Positions 34,229 to 43,601 of a stretch of 64,000 nucleotides of DNA are shown in pieces. Numbering within the stretch: position 1 is the first letter of the stretch; each line of letters starts with the position of its first letter. The stretch is from assembly GCF_017255015.1 (NCBI RefSeq), contig NZ_JAFKCS010000002.1, positions 310,001-374,000 of the forward strand, written 5' to 3'. The notes under the pieces are model-generated. The model was given only the letters and a program-made list of their open reading frames with translations. It had not been told where the DNA came from and searched no databases. Source of the DNA: Bowmanella yangjiangensis. GTDB taxonomy: Bacteria; Pseudomonadota; Gammaproteobacteria; Enterobacterales; Alteromonadaceae. Both the position numbers and the translations under genes were made by a program.

Positions 34229-34662
34229 TATAACTTCCCCTTTAAAATCAATTGGCTATTTAGGTTTTGAATAAGCAGGGGATTAATCTAATCAAAGCCG
34301 TGAGCAAAGGCCTGACGTTGTTATGACTTCTGGCTGAATTTGCTCTGATGGCCTGTAAAGGTGTGAAATGGCGACTCATCTGGCGGTTTATATACCCCCG
34401 TGTGATTGCTATCAGCGAGCCTTTAGCAAGTGCCGTAGGCAAGGGCAGGGAGGCGACAGTTGTTTGAACCTGCTATTGGAGCGCACTTGGTGCAGTTGTG
34501 GCGCGTTTTTGCTGCCGTTTTTGTCTTTAAAGCGTGAATCCGCGCAGCAGCCTCTGGCTAGCTATGTCATGGCTAACTTGCTTTTAGATTGACCATTCTA
34601 ATTTCAATGGTTAGCCTGATTTGCAGCTGCTACCTATAACAACAGGCGCTACGTTTTCGCTT
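34229..34662. other. Non-coding stretch before the DUF445 gene
   Basis: Frames on both strands (60 to 74 codons) lack ribosome sites and recognisable products. No clear terminator or repeat was found. The plus-strand part near 34600 should hold the DUF445 promoter. Confidence 0.45.
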
Positions 34663-35871
34663 ATGGAATGGACTGTCGATACCCTGCTGCTGTTGCTGAT
34701 CCCGCTTACCAGTGCACTGGTGGGGTGGTTTACTAACTACCTGGCGGTCAAAATGATGTTTTACCCGGTGGAATTTGTCGGTATCCGGCCCATCTTTGGC
34801 TGGCAGGGACTGATCCCGGCTAAGCGGCGTAAAATGGCCGAGATTGAAGTAGAGTTGGTGCTGGGTAAGCTGTTAAGTGTGGAAGAGATAGTCAATCGGC
34901 TGGATGCCCAGCAGATGACTCAAGCCATAGAAAGGCGGCTAAAGCAGGTGCTCAGGCGCATCGTTAATGATGTGATGCAGGAGTCTGCGCCGACCTTATG
35001 GGCAGCCTTGCCGGTACAAGGTAAGAATCTGGTTTATGCCCGGGTTGAGCTGGATATTCCCAATGTGGTCAGCAAGATGGTGCGGGATTTTCAGCAGAAT
35101 GTAACGGAAATCTTTGATATCCGTGAAATGGTGGTGGAGCAACTGGCTAAAGATCCTGAGCTGATCAATGAGATTTTTCTAAAAGCCGGGGCCAAAGAGT
35201 TTCCTTTTATTGAACGCTCCGGTTTGTATTTCGGTTTTCTGTTTGGCCTGCCCACGATGTTTATCTGGTCTTATTACCAACTGTGGTGGATCTTGCCTTT
35301 AGGTGGTCTGCTGGTGGGCTATGCCACCAACTGGATTGCCATCAAAATCATCTTTGAGCCCAAGCGGCCACGCAAAGTGGGCTTTTTCACCCTGCAGGGC
35401 ATGTTCTTAAAACGTCAGAAAGAGGTCTCCAGGGTATATGCCGAGATCATCGAGAAGAAGCTGCTTAACTCGCAGAATATTACCCATGCAGTGCTTAAAG
35501 GTTCAGGCTCAGGGCAGTTGCTGGAGCTTATCGAATTGCATGTTAATGATGCCATCGAGCGTTATGTGGCGGTGGCACAGCCTTATTTTGCCCTGGCGGT
35601 GGGCAGCGAAGACTACTTCCGCATGAAGGAACTGGCGGTGAAGCGCATTTTCGAGGACTCAGATAAGTTTCTGCATTACGCCCATGAATATGCCAATAGC
35701 GCGTTAAATATCGGCGATGATTTGCGGGTAAAAATGGAAGTGCTCAGCCCTGAGGAATTTGAAGGGGTGCTTCGCCCCGCCTATAAACAGGATGAATGGA
35801 AGCTGATTGTAGTTGGCGCCATTCTGGGCATGCTGGCCGGTGCCGGCCAGCTTTATTTAATGTTGTTATAA
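34663..35871 (+). CDS. DUF445 family membrane protein
   Basis: A 402-residue protein of the DUF445 (YheB/YjiN-like) family. Membrane segments are near the N-terminus (about 5-25), in the middle (about 187-225) and at the C-terminus (about 383-400). The family motif G-W-F-T-N-Y-L-A-V-K-M-M-F-Y-P recurs in the middle as G-Y-A-T-N-W-I-A-I-K-I-I-F-E-P, an internal repeat. Function is unknown. I use the ATG at 34663; a TTG 14 codons upstream (34621) is possible, and neither has a strong ribosome site. Confidence 0.88.
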   Translation: MEWTVDTLLLLLIPLTSALVGWFTNYLAVKMMFYPVEFVGIRPIFGWQGLIPAKRRKMAEIEVELVLGKLLSVEEIVNRLDAQQMTQAIERRLKQVLRRIVNDVMQESAPTLWAALPVQGKNLVYARVELDIPNVVSKMVRDFQQNVTEIFDIREMVVEQLAKDPELINEIFLKAGAKEFPFIERSGLYFGFLFGLPTMFIWSYYQLWWILPLGGLLVGYATNWIAIKIIFEPKRPRKVGFFTLQGMFLKRQKEVSRVYAEIIEKKLLNSQNITHAVLKGSGSGQLLELIELHVNDAIERYVAVAQPYFALAVGSEDYFRMKELAVKRIFEDSDKFLHYAHEYANSALNIGDDLRVKMEVLSPEEFEGVLRPAYKQDEWKLIVVGAILGMLAGAGQLYLMLL

Positions 35872-35987
35872 AGCTGCCAGTGAGCGCGCAATACACCAGA
35901 TTGGTCGGGTAACGCACAGAGCTGCATTGCCAGTGTGAGACCTAGCACGCAATATTGTCCATGGATATAGATATTTCGGGTGCAGTT

Positions 35988-36605
35988 ATGACATGGGAAA
36001 GTGCTCTCTCATTTTTTTTGGCCGTGTTGGTTTTTGGCATCACACCAGGGCCAGGGGTATTTGCGATTCTGGCCAGGGCGCTCACCTCAGGTGCGGGCTC
36101 ATGCTTCTATTTGGCCTTGGGTATGATTATCAGTGACATCTTATATCTGATTGCGGCCTGTATTGGTTTGGCCGCGTTGGCAACGCACTGGAGTGAGGTA
36201 TTTACTGTGGTGCGAATTGTTGGCGCTGTTTATCTCGTATATCTGGGCTGGAAGATGTGGAACGCACCATTGGATCTTAATGCCACTGAAAGCAAATTGA
36301 CCACACAGGGCAGGGCGTTAAGTTTTCTGCAAGGTGCGCTGATATCTGCCTCCAATCCCAAGGTTATCCTGTTCTATATTGCGTTTTTACCTACCTTTAT
36401 GGATCTGAGCGTGATGACATCAGCCGATATTGGGCTGGCGGCATTTTTAACGTTAATTGCCTTAATGATCGGCTTGATGAGCATTGCCATGTTTGCTGCC
36501 AGGGCGCGCAGATTATTTCGCTCCGAACAAGCCGTAAAACGCTTGAACAGAAGTGCAGGCTCTATCATGGTGGCGGCCGGGGCGTTTCTTGTTTCGCGAA
36601 ACTGA
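35988..36605 (+). CDS. LysE/RhtB-family amino acid exporter
   Basis: A 205-residue protein with five to six membrane segments. The family hallmark F-G-I-T-P-G-P-G-V-F-A (about 17-27) is present, as are L-V-Y-L-G-W-K-M-W (about 85-93) and S-N-P-K-V-I-L-F (about 122-129). It should export a small amino acid or homoserine-type compound; the substrate is unknown. Start choice is uncertain: ATG at 35988 gives the normal family N-terminus, while ATG at 35961 adds nine residues. Monocistronic. Confidence 0.88.
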   Translation: MTWESALSFFLAVLVFGITPGPGVFAILARALTSGAGSCFYLALGMIISDILYLIAACIGLAALATHWSEVFTVVRIVGAVYLVYLGWKMWNAPLDLNATESKLTTQGRALSFLQGALISASNPKVILFYIAFLPTFMDLSVMTSADIGLAAFLTLIALMIGLMSIAMFAARARRLFRSEQAVKRLNRSAGSIMVAAGAFLVSRN

Positions 36606-36663
36606 TAATCTATTACAGAGACATGGGGACCGAGTCTTGTTGCTCGAAGGTCGAAGAATGCAA

Positions 36664-36686
36664 GGTACTGGCATAACGCCAGTACC
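36664..36686. terminator. Hairpin between convergent genes
   Basis: A perfect 9-bp stem, GGTACTGGC (36664-36672) and GCCAGTACC (36678-36686), with a 5-base loop between two converging genes. There is no T run on either side, so termination is probable but not certain. Confidence 0.55.
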
Positions 36687-36710
36687 CTCAAAATTACCGG
36701 TTACACAGGC

Positions 36711-37412
36711 TTATAATCGTTTGAGCTGAATATCTATCTTGTCGTAGTACAAGGTGGTTTTGCCTTCAAAGCCTGAATCTGTGCCGATAAACAGCCAGAT
36801 GGTACCGTCACTGTTGGTGGTAAATTCCAGCTGGGTTTGGTCTGTGCTGAGCAGTGATTTTTCTACATACTTGCTGCCTTCGCAGTTGGCTCCACTGGCC
36901 GCGACATTGCCGATGATATTGGCGTTTTTACCATTGTTGTTTTGGGCACCTTTATCCAGGTTCAGATAATAATCCACCTGCTTGGGCTCGGTTTCACCAA
37001 AGCCGAATTTCACCCATACCGCTTCCCCAGGCGCACCGCCTATGCCCATACAACCCTCGCCAGCATTGGTCAGCAGTTTCAGTTGAACATTGGCCTGGTA
37101 GCGGCTGCTGGCTTCAAGGCCCGTGAACTTGCCTTTCATATACATAAACAAGTCATCGCTGCGATTATGCCCGGATAGCATAAAGCCTTGTTTTTGAGCG
37201 TCAGTAGGTAACGCTTTACGGCCGGATGCCAGTTCATAGATGGCCGCATTGTCGCTGGGATAGTCAGAAAACCCGGCCTGCCAGCCATGGTCAGACTGCT
37301 CAAAATCAAAGGTATAGGATGGATTGTCTTTGTTGTTGGAACTGCCGACATCCAACTCGCAGCCGCTTAACAGCAGGGCACCGGTTAACAGGAAAATGGC
37401 TTTGTTGTGCAT
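36711..37412 (-). CDS. Lipoprotein of unknown function
   Basis: A 233-residue protein with a lipoprotein signal (L-L-L-S-G-C, Cys18). The mature part is beta-rich, with F-D-F-E-Q-S-D-H-G-W near residues 35-44, the start of a jelly-roll carbohydrate-binding-like fold seen in surface proteins. G-T-D-S-G-F-E-G-K-T-T-L-Y-Y-D-K-I-D-I near the C-terminus is the closing strand. Binding activity is a guess from the fold. It should be anchored in the outer membrane. Weak ribosome site. Confidence 0.75.
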   Translation of the reverse strand: MHNKAIFLLTGALLLSGCELDVGSSNNKDNPSYTFDFEQSDHGWQAGFSDYPSDNAAIYELASGRKALPTDAQKQGFMLSGHNRSDDLFMYMKGKFTGLEASSRYQANVQLKLLTNAGEGCMGIGGAPGEAVWVKFGFGETEPKQVDYYLNLDKGAQNNNGKNANIIGNVAASGANCEGSKYVEKSLLSTDQTQLEFTTNSDGTIWLFIGTDSGFEGKTTLYYDKIDIQLKRL

Positions 37413-37592
37413 AATGTTTCTCAGAGATGAAGGTACTTATATGCTAAGTAAGCCCGGGGACGCGAACTGTATCAGTTGTTAATTGCAAGGCGGCAATTTG
37501 TAAATACATGCAGGTAAAACCTTCACAATGTGTTTCGCTTGTTACCGGGAATTGCGGTAGAGTCCGGCTTTTACTTTGCAAAGGGATTTAAA

Positions 37593-38459
37593 GTGAAGCG
37601 CTATTTACTCTTGCTGTTTTTCTTCTCCGGCCTGAGTCTGGCCGACAGCGCCGTTTGGCGACTTACTTATGCTGATAAGCAACTTTATTTGGGTGGCACC
37701 TTGCATATCCTCAGCGCCCAAGACTACCCCTTACCCGTGGAATTTGCCCAAGCCTACGAGGCATCAGACAAGCTAGTGTTAGAAGCGGATATCCGGCAAA
37801 TGCAGGAACCGGCATTTATTCAGGAAATGATGGCGCTGTTGACCCTACCAGCAGGACAGAGCCTGGCAGATAAGTTATCTGCTGCGACCCTAAATCGCTT
37901 AAGCCAGTATCTGAACGGTAAAGGCATGCAGCTTGAACCACTGCTTCATTATAAAGCGGCAATGCTGGCACTGATGCTGACCAAAATGGAAATGCAGCAA
38001 CAGGGTTTGGATCAACAAGGTGTAGATATGCATTTCCTGGCCCGCGCCGAGAATGACCAAAAGCCCCTTGGCTTTTTGGAAAGCGCCATGCAGCAGATGC
38101 GTTATCTGGCCGAAATGGGCGTGGGGCAGGAAGACGAATTGATTGTCTACACCCTGGACGATATGCAAAGCTTGCCACAGATGCTGGAGGAACTGCGCAG
38201 TGCCTGGCGAAATGGCGATCTTGGCGCTTTGGAAGCCGACGGTATTAACCCCATGCGGGAGACTCATCCGAAGTTGTATCAGAGCCTGCTAAAAGCCCGC
38301 AACGATCAGTGGGTACCACAGTTGCTAAGCATGCTTGAAGATAAACCGGTCGAATTGGTGCTGGTAGGCGCATTGCATCTGGCCGGTGACGATGGCCTCT
38401 TGGCGCAGCTTAGCCGCCAAGGCGTGAAGGTAGAGAAGTTGTCCGGCGAAAAACCCTAA
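37593..38459 (+). CDS. TraB/GumN-family protein
   Basis: A 288-residue protein with a signal peptide (about 1-17, ending S-L-A-D). It fits the TraB/GumN family (Tiki-like fold): L-Y-L-G-G-T-L-H-I-L (about 31-40) near the N-terminus and L-V-G-A-L-H-L-A-G-D-D-G-L-L (about 258-271) near the C-terminus carry the conserved GxxH residues. Eukaryotic Tiki relatives are metalloproteases; bacterial function is unproven. The GTG at 37593 follows AAGGGA by 6 bases and starts the signal peptide; the frame upstream to 37530 is not used. Confidence 0.87.
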   Translation: MKRYLLLLFFFSGLSLADSAVWRLTYADKQLYLGGTLHILSAQDYPLPVEFAQAYEASDKLVLEADIRQMQEPAFIQEMMALLTLPAGQSLADKLSAATLNRLSQYLNGKGMQLEPLLHYKAAMLALMLTKMEMQQQGLDQQGVDMHFLARAENDQKPLGFLESAMQQMRYLAEMGVGQEDELIVYTLDDMQSLPQMLEELRSAWRNGDLGALEADGINPMRETHPKLYQSLLKARNDQWVPQLLSMLEDKPVELVLVGALHLAGDDGLLAQLSRQGVKVEKLSGEKP

Positions 38460-38558
38460 GCTGATGACAAATTTGTGATTTTTTCCGGATCCGAGTCGCT
38501 GATACTTTAACCATCGGCAAAATACCGTTAGTCTGATAGCACAGTATTTGTCCAGGCG

Positions 38559-39179
38559 ATGGCAATGGCGAGCAAGACAGCACAGCGGATCCTGTTTACC
38601 AGTCTTGAGTTGTTTAATATCCATGGTGAAGCGGCGGTTACCAGCGTCGATATCGCCATGGAGTTGGATATCAGCCCCGGCAACCTCTATTACCACTTCA
38701 AAGGCAAGGAAGTGCTGGTGTCGGCACTGTTTGAACTATTCAGCGAGCAGATGAAGCCGCTGTTAGCACGCCCATCACAGCCGCTTAATCTGGACGAATT
38801 TCTCTGCGCACTGCACCTGCAACTGGAGGTGGCGGCGACATTCCGTTTTCTGTTTCGTAATCCCGTTGATTTACTGGAAAAGTACCCCTTACTGACAAAG
38901 CCGTTCAGACACATACTGAACGGGCAGCAAGCCCGTTGGCGCGAGTCGTTGGAATATGCCATCGAACAGGACCAGCTTAGTCTGAGCCGTGAGGCCGTAT
39001 CGCCGATGCTCCATCAACTGGGTTTGGTGTTCAGCCAGGCTGCCAACTATGCTCTTTTAAAGGGCGAAAATCTGGACAATGATGAATTTGCTCAACATTG
39101 TTTGCGCAGTATTGTGTTTTTGCTGCATCCCTATAACCAAACAGAACGCCATGATTGGCCGTCGTTTTTGCCAGGTTAA
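38559..39179 (+). CDS. TetR/AcrR-family regulator
   Basis: A 206-residue protein with a TetR-type helix-turn-helix (about 8-55): A-V-T-S-V-D-I-A-M-E-L-D-I-S-P-G-N-L-Y-Y-H-F-K-G-K. The C-terminal domain (about 70-200) is a ligand pocket of unknown specificity. The wax ester synthase gene starts 33 bases after its stop on the same strand, so the two are probably co-transcribed and the regulator may respond to acyl-CoA or fatty acids; this is inferred. Confidence 0.9.
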   Translation: MAMASKTAQRILFTSLELFNIHGEAAVTSVDIAMELDISPGNLYYHFKGKEVLVSALFELFSEQMKPLLARPSQPLNLDEFLCALHLQLEVAATFRFLFRNPVDLLEKYPLLTKPFRHILNGQQARWRESLEYAIEQDQLSLSREAVSPMLHQLGLVFSQAANYALLKGENLDNDEFAQHCLRSIVFLLHPYNQTERHDWPSFLPG

Positions 39180-39211
39180 ACGCTGATAGATATAAACAGG
39201 GAGCTGCACAG

Positions 39212-40684
39212 GTGACACGTAAAATCAGTTTTCTAGACAGAGCATTCTGGATCACCGAGTCAGACAACAACCCCAAGCACGTCGCGTGTTTACAGTTGCT
39301 GGAATTACCCGAAGACGCTGAAGCCGATTATTTGCCCAAGTTGTTAGCGCATTTGCGCAGCTTTGATAAGCCATCCAGCCCCTTTAATACCATAGTTGAA
39401 GATATGCTGGGATTTCCGCTCAGACTGGTGGCGGTGCGTGAGCTGGATATGCACTACCATGTTCAACTACATGAGCTGGATAATGTTGAAGACAAAGCGG
39501 CCCTTAACCGTTTTGTTGCCGGTTTGCACGAGCCACGATTAGACCGCAATAAACCTTTATGGCAATACCATTTGATTGCCAGTCGCGAGGGGCGGTGTTT
39601 TGCCATCTACGTGAAAATTCACCATATGTACGGCGATGGTGCGGTATTGATGCGCTGGTTTCAGGCCGGTTACCACGAGCAGCCTGATATTGAGCACTTC
39701 ACTCCGGTTTGGGCCGTCTCTCAGCCTTTCAAGGAAAGGCGGCGTAGACACTGGTTGAGTGGTACGCTTGGGGCTGCCTGGCACCTTTTACGAACGGTCA
39801 CCGACCTGGTTTGGATCTTGTTCCGCCTGTTAATCAAATTAGTGCGGATCAACAGCCATTATATGCCTATTCCGTTTTCCGGCACTCGCACTGTACTTAC
39901 CGGGCAGGTCAAACGCGGGCGGGTGGTGGCCACTGCCGATCTGGACTTTCAGCGGGTTCAAGCCTTGTCTAAACGAATGCGGGCCTCAGCCAATGAGATC
40001 CTGCTGTGCTGTTTTGATATTGGCGTACATCGTTTTCTTAAAGATTATGGACACAGCTTTAATAAAGCCTTGTATACCAATATGCCGATAAATCTGCGTA
40101 AGCCTGGCGAGAATACGGCAGGGAACAAGATTGCTATTGTGCCAGTTAAGCTGGCCCATGGTGAGGTTGATCCTTATCTGAGACTGAGGCAAATCATCGA
40201 AAATCACCGCATTGTTAAACATGCAGCAAAACGCTCGGAGCCGGGAGCCTTTAGCTATTACACCATTTTGATTCAGGCCGTGGCGCTGGTTTTCGAAGTG
40301 CTGCATTTGTCTGACTGGTTCAAACCTATTGCCAATATATTGATATCTAACGTGCCTGGTCCCAAACAGACCCGTTATTTACGGGATGCCAAGTTACTGG
40401 CGGCTTACCCCATTTCAACTATTACCCCAGGCGGCGGAGTGAACATCACTCTGCTGACCTACGGGCAAAGCGCAAACATAGGTTTGGTGTGCTGCAATAC
40501 GCATATCAGTTCATTGGACAATATGGCGCATTACTTTGTTGAGGCTTTTGAGTTGCTGGATAAGTGCGCCGATGATCCGAGCCTGAGTATTGAAGACATA
40601 GGCGAACATGTGGATGATGACATCAAGTCCATAGTTGACGACGACCTTGGCCATGCCCAGGATGTACTGCATTCACATCATTAG
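39212..40684 (+). CDS. Wax ester synthase/diacylglycerol acyltransferase (WS/DGAT)
   Basis: A 490-residue member of the bifunctional WS/DGAT family. The catalytic H-H-M-Y-G-D-G (137-143; HHxxxDG) is intact, and the C-terminal part has I-S-N-V-P-G-P (about 384-390) and S-T-I-T-P-G-G-G-V-N-I-T. It joins acyl-CoA to fatty alcohol or diacylglycerol to make storage lipid at the membrane face. The GTG at 39212 follows GGGAG by 9 bases; the open frame extends back into the regulator gene but is not used. It lies downstream of a TetR gene and 8 bases ahead of a DUF4156 lipoprotein gene. Confidence 0.9.
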   Translation: MTRKISFLDRAFWITESDNNPKHVACLQLLELPEDAEADYLPKLLAHLRSFDKPSSPFNTIVEDMLGFPLRLVAVRELDMHYHVQLHELDNVEDKAALNRFVAGLHEPRLDRNKPLWQYHLIASREGRCFAIYVKIHHMYGDGAVLMRWFQAGYHEQPDIEHFTPVWAVSQPFKERRRRHWLSGTLGAAWHLLRTVTDLVWILFRLLIKLVRINSHYMPIPFSGTRTVLTGQVKRGRVVATADLDFQRVQALSKRMRASANEILLCCFDIGVHRFLKDYGHSFNKALYTNMPINLRKPGENTAGNKIAIVPVKLAHGEVDPYLRLRQIIENHRIVKHAAKRSEPGAFSYYTILIQAVALVFEVLHLSDWFKPIANILISNVPGPKQTRYLRDAKLLAAYPISTITPGGGVNITLLTYGQSANIGLVCCNTHISSLDNMAHYFVEAFELLDKCADDPSLSIEDIGEHVDDDIKSIVDDDLGHAQDVLHSHH

Positions 40685-40691
40685 GAAGACT

Positions 40692-41003
40692 ATGAAAGCC
40701 ACTTTGCCACTGATTATGGGGTTAACATTACTTGGCTGCGCCAATGTCAGCTCGGTACCCGGCGCCGATGCCGTGAGGTTGATTGATGCTGCCGAGGCAC
40801 AAGGGTGTCAGCGTGTGGGTTCGGCCAATGCCCAGGTTGCCGACAAAATTGCCTTTGTTGAGCGAGATGAGAAAAAAGTCGCTGAGGAATTGCTAGCCCT
40901 GGCCAGAAATGAAGCCGTGAAGCTGGGCGGCGACAGCCTGGTAATCGACAGCGCCATCAAGTTCGGTAGCCGCCGCTTCGTGGTATACCGTTGTCAGTCA
41001 TGA
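40692..41003 (+). CDS. DUF4156-type small lipoprotein
   Basis: A 103-residue protein with a lipoprotein signal (L-T-L-L-G-C, Cys16) and a short domain that matches DUF4156: A-E-A-Q-G-C-Q-R-V-G near residues 34-43, A-R-N-E-A-V-K-L-G-G-D-S-L-V near 70-83, and a terminal Y-R-C. The two cysteines outside the lipobox may pair. ATG at 40692 with AGGAAG 5 bases upstream. It follows the WS/DGAT gene by 7 bases and overlaps the convergent gene by 10 bases. Function unknown. Confidence 0.82.
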   Translation: MKATLPLIMGLTLLGCANVSSVPGADAVRLIDAAEAQGCQRVGSANAQVADKIAFVERDEKKVAEELLALARNEAVKLGGDSLVIDSAIKFGSRRFVVYRCQS

Positions 41004-41719
41004 AATAAAAACAGTAACTTGCCATCTTCAACTTTTACATTCTGGCCCAGGCGGGCGAACAGCCGTTCGTCTGGCAGATTGTCATCCAGTTTGTAGTCCA
41101 GTTGTCCCTGATTAATTTGCTCGAGTAACTGACGCTCGATTTGTGGTTGATGAAATTCCAGCACCTTTTGCTTGTTGCCGCTCAGGTACAAATCCAGGTA
41201 GCTCCGAGCCTCCTTATAAACAGGCCCACCTAACACATCCAGTGAGGCATTTAACCAGCCGCCAAGAACGTCGGGCACCAGGCGGCTCAGTATTTGTGCG
41301 CTGCTGCGAAAGATAAAATGATCGTCCTGAATCAGCTGCAATTTCGACAGGTTAACCTCAGCGGCGCGAATGCTGCCTTGGCCACGCATATAACAAGGGC
41401 GTCCATGCAAAACCGCCAACACATGGGCCTGATAGAGCTTGATGCCGTTAACATCGACCTGCAAATCGCACAGCAGCTCCAGCCGAAATTGGTCTGTGGG
41501 CATACGCACAGTGGCATTTAATACGGTTAAATGTCCTTTGCCTGTGGGTAAGGCCAAAGGGAGTTTCCACGGCAGATTGGCGCTTAGCATGCCATTTAGC
41601 TCTGTGGCGGAAATGCTGAAATGCCTTAAACGGCCAAGGCGGATCAGCAATGTGATCCACCAGTATTTGATTCGTGTCAAAACGTCACTGGCTGGCAAGA
41701 CGTAGGCTCTCCTGAGCAT
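40994..41719 (-). CDS. Conserved protein of unknown function, possibly DUF1439-like
   Basis: A 241-residue protein. It begins with a short arm and a hydrophobic stretch (I-K-Y-W-W-I-T-L-L-I, about 16-25), then an alpha/beta domain with F-S-I-S-A-T-E-L-N-G-M-L (about 34-45), which loosely resembles the opening of YceB/DUF1439 lipid-binding proteins. I would not name it. ATG at 41719 lacks a ribosome site; a TTG at 41698 follows AGGAG and is a serious alternative. The 3' end overlaps the DUF4156 gene by 10 bases on the other strand. Confidence 0.65.
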   Translation of the reverse strand: MLRRAYVLPASDVLTRIKYWWITLLIRLGRLRHFSISATELNGMLSANLPWKLPLALPTGKGHLTVLNATVRMPTDQFRLELLCDLQVDVNGIKLYQAHVLAVLHGRPCYMRGQGSIRAAEVNLSKLQLIQDDHFIFRSSAQILSRLVPDVLGGWLNASLDVLGGPVYKEARSYLDLYLSGNKQKVLEFHQPQIERQLLEQINQGQLDYKLDDNLPDERLFARLGQNVKVEDGKLLFLFHD

Positions 41720-41875
41720 CAAGTGGTCATTCAAGCCACTGTTATTCAAGTGGAAAGAATACTATTTGAGTGGATTTTGTGCAGCTTATCAACAATAGTA
41801 AGTAGCAAAAATACCCAGCCTGACCGGTCGCGGGCTTATCAGGATGGCGAATAATAATAACTGGAGCAAGCGTAG

Positions 41876-43420
41876 ATGTTTATTCCTAGTATTCTTCTCA
41901 AGCAACTGTATAACCGCGGCAGCCTGACACTGCATGGCAATGGCGTGCGTTTTTCTTTGAAGAACCGTCTTAAAGACGCATTGGTGCAAGAGGTGCTGGA
42001 TATTCGTATCGATGGCCAGTCTATCGCCACCGATAAGCTGCGTCTGCAATTGGCGGACGGACAGTGCCTACCCTTAAGTGAGTTCAATAGTATGGGGACG
42101 CATAATTTCCCATTGCGGGCCAGCTTGGCAGTCTTTGTTGACGATTTTAGCCCTTTGGCCCAGCAGAAACACCGGGTTTATATAAGCTTCCGTGCTTTGC
42201 CCTTTGGTGAGCTGACTTTTGAGGTGGATGATGTAGCCACCCAGGAAGAGCAAAACGCCAACAAAATTCCCCGCTCTGACGCCGACGATTACGGCCAGGA
42301 TATTATCAAACAGCGCCAGCGCTTTTATGAAGAATTCAGTGGGACGAATATCGAGCATATTGCCCAGTACAGCATTGATCCGCAGAGTTTGCGCGGCAAT
42401 ATTGAAAACTTTATTGGTGTGGCCCAGGTGCCAATTGGTATTGCGGGGCCTTTTCATATTAATGGTGAACATGCGCGCGGCGAATTTATGATACCGCTTG
42501 CCACCACCGAAGGTACGTTGGTGGCGTCCTACAATCGTGGTATGAAACTGCTGAATATGAGTGGTGGGGTGAAAAGCACAGTGGTTGACGATGCCATGCA
42601 GCGGGCGCCGGTGTTTGTATTTGAAGATGCCAGAGGCGCCCGAGACTTTGTGCAGTGGGTGAAAGAGCACATGGACAGTATCCGCCATGAAGCGGAGGCG
42701 ACCTCATCGGTTGCTAAGCTAACCTATATCGATCATTTCTTGTCCAACAAGTTTGCTTTCCTGCGGTTTAATTTCAAAACCGGTGATGCAGCCGGACAAA
42801 ACATGGTGGGACGGGCCACTTTTGCGGCCTGTGGCTGGATATTGGATCACTACCCTGGGATTAAGAATTTTTATCTGGAGTCTAACTTTGCAACGGATAA
42901 AAAAGCCTCCCATATCAATATTATGCGCACCCGTGGTAAACGGGTGACCAGTGAAGTCACGATCAAACGGGAACATTTACTGGAAGTGATGCGGGTGGAT
43001 CCTAAGCAAATCGACTACCACGGTCGGGTAGCGGGCGTGGGGTCATTTTTATCTGGGGTGAATAACACCGGCCTGCATTCTCCCAATGGGATTACAGCCA
43101 TGTTTATTGCTACCGGCCAGGATGTGGCCAACGTATCCGAATCCTCTGCGGGGATTTTGTACAGCGAGCTCACTGATGAGGGGGATTTGTACCTGTCTTT
43201 GACCATACCTTCATTAATTGTGGCAACTTATGGGGGCGGCACGGGAATTGGTACCCAACGTGAATGCCTTGAATTACTGGGGTGCTACGGGCGTGACAGG
43301 GTGTATAAGTTGGCTGAAATTGTTGGGGCTGTGGCGTTGGCCGGTGAAATCTCCCTGGCGTCAGCTATTTCATCCTCGGACTGGGTGTCATCTCACGAAC
43401 AATATGGCCGTAATCGCTAA
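41876..43420 (+). CDS. Hydroxymethylglutaryl-CoA reductase with extra N-terminal domain
   Basis: A 514-residue protein. Residues about 130-514 are HMG-CoA reductase: A-T-T-E-G-T-L-V-A-S (Glu), D-A-A-G-Q-N-M-V (a class I-like D-A-M-G-M-N-M), T-D-K-K-A-S-H-I-N (Lys), G-Q-D-V-A-N-V (Asp) and a C-terminal S-S-H (His507), so the catalytic set is complete. The first 115 residues are a beta-rich domain (Y-N-R-G-S-L..., S-L-K-N-R-L-K-D-A) not found in standard enzymes. HMGR makes mevalonate from HMG-CoA using NAD(P)H. No other mevalonate gene is in the window, which is unusual for a gammaproteobacterium using the MEP route. Confidence 0.88.
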   Translation: MFIPSILLKQLYNRGSLTLHGNGVRFSLKNRLKDALVQEVLDIRIDGQSIATDKLRLQLADGQCLPLSEFNSMGTHNFPLRASLAVFVDDFSPLAQQKHRVYISFRALPFGELTFEVDDVATQEEQNANKIPRSDADDYGQDIIKQRQRFYEEFSGTNIEHIAQYSIDPQSLRGNIENFIGVAQVPIGIAGPFHINGEHARGEFMIPLATTEGTLVASYNRGMKLLNMSGGVKSTVVDDAMQRAPVFVFEDARGARDFVQWVKEHMDSIRHEAEATSSVAKLTYIDHFLSNKFAFLRFNFKTGDAAGQNMVGRATFAACGWILDHYPGIKNFYLESNFATDKKASHINIMRTRGKRVTSEVTIKREHLLEVMRVDPKQIDYHGRVAGVGSFLSGVNNTGLHSPNGITAMFIATGQDVANVSESSAGILYSELTDEGDLYLSLTIPSLIVATYGGGTGIGTQRECLELLGCYGRDRVYKLAEIVGAVALAGEISLASAISSSDWVSSHEQYGRNR

Positions 43421-43601
43421 AGTGTAAGGCCTGCGTCGTGGCAATGGGCGTTTAACCTTGCGGTCATCAGGTTGTCTTGTTGTGAGTGAATAATCGGCAG
43501 GCTGTCGACTAAATATGCAATCTTCGGGTGCGGTCGGCAGAATTTCTTTGATAGACTCACTGGTACGATGTGTAGTAACGCAAAGATGAGCGGACGTAGC
43601 C

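Noticed and set aside
34368-34592. A 74-codon plus-strand Cys-rich frame and a 60-codon minus-strand frame in the same place
   Set aside because: Neither has a ribosome site or a recognisable product; they are listed as a gene-free stretch.
42074-42688. A 204-codon minus-strand frame
   Set aside because: It is a shadow of the HMG-CoA reductase gene, rich in His and Thr, without a ribosome site.
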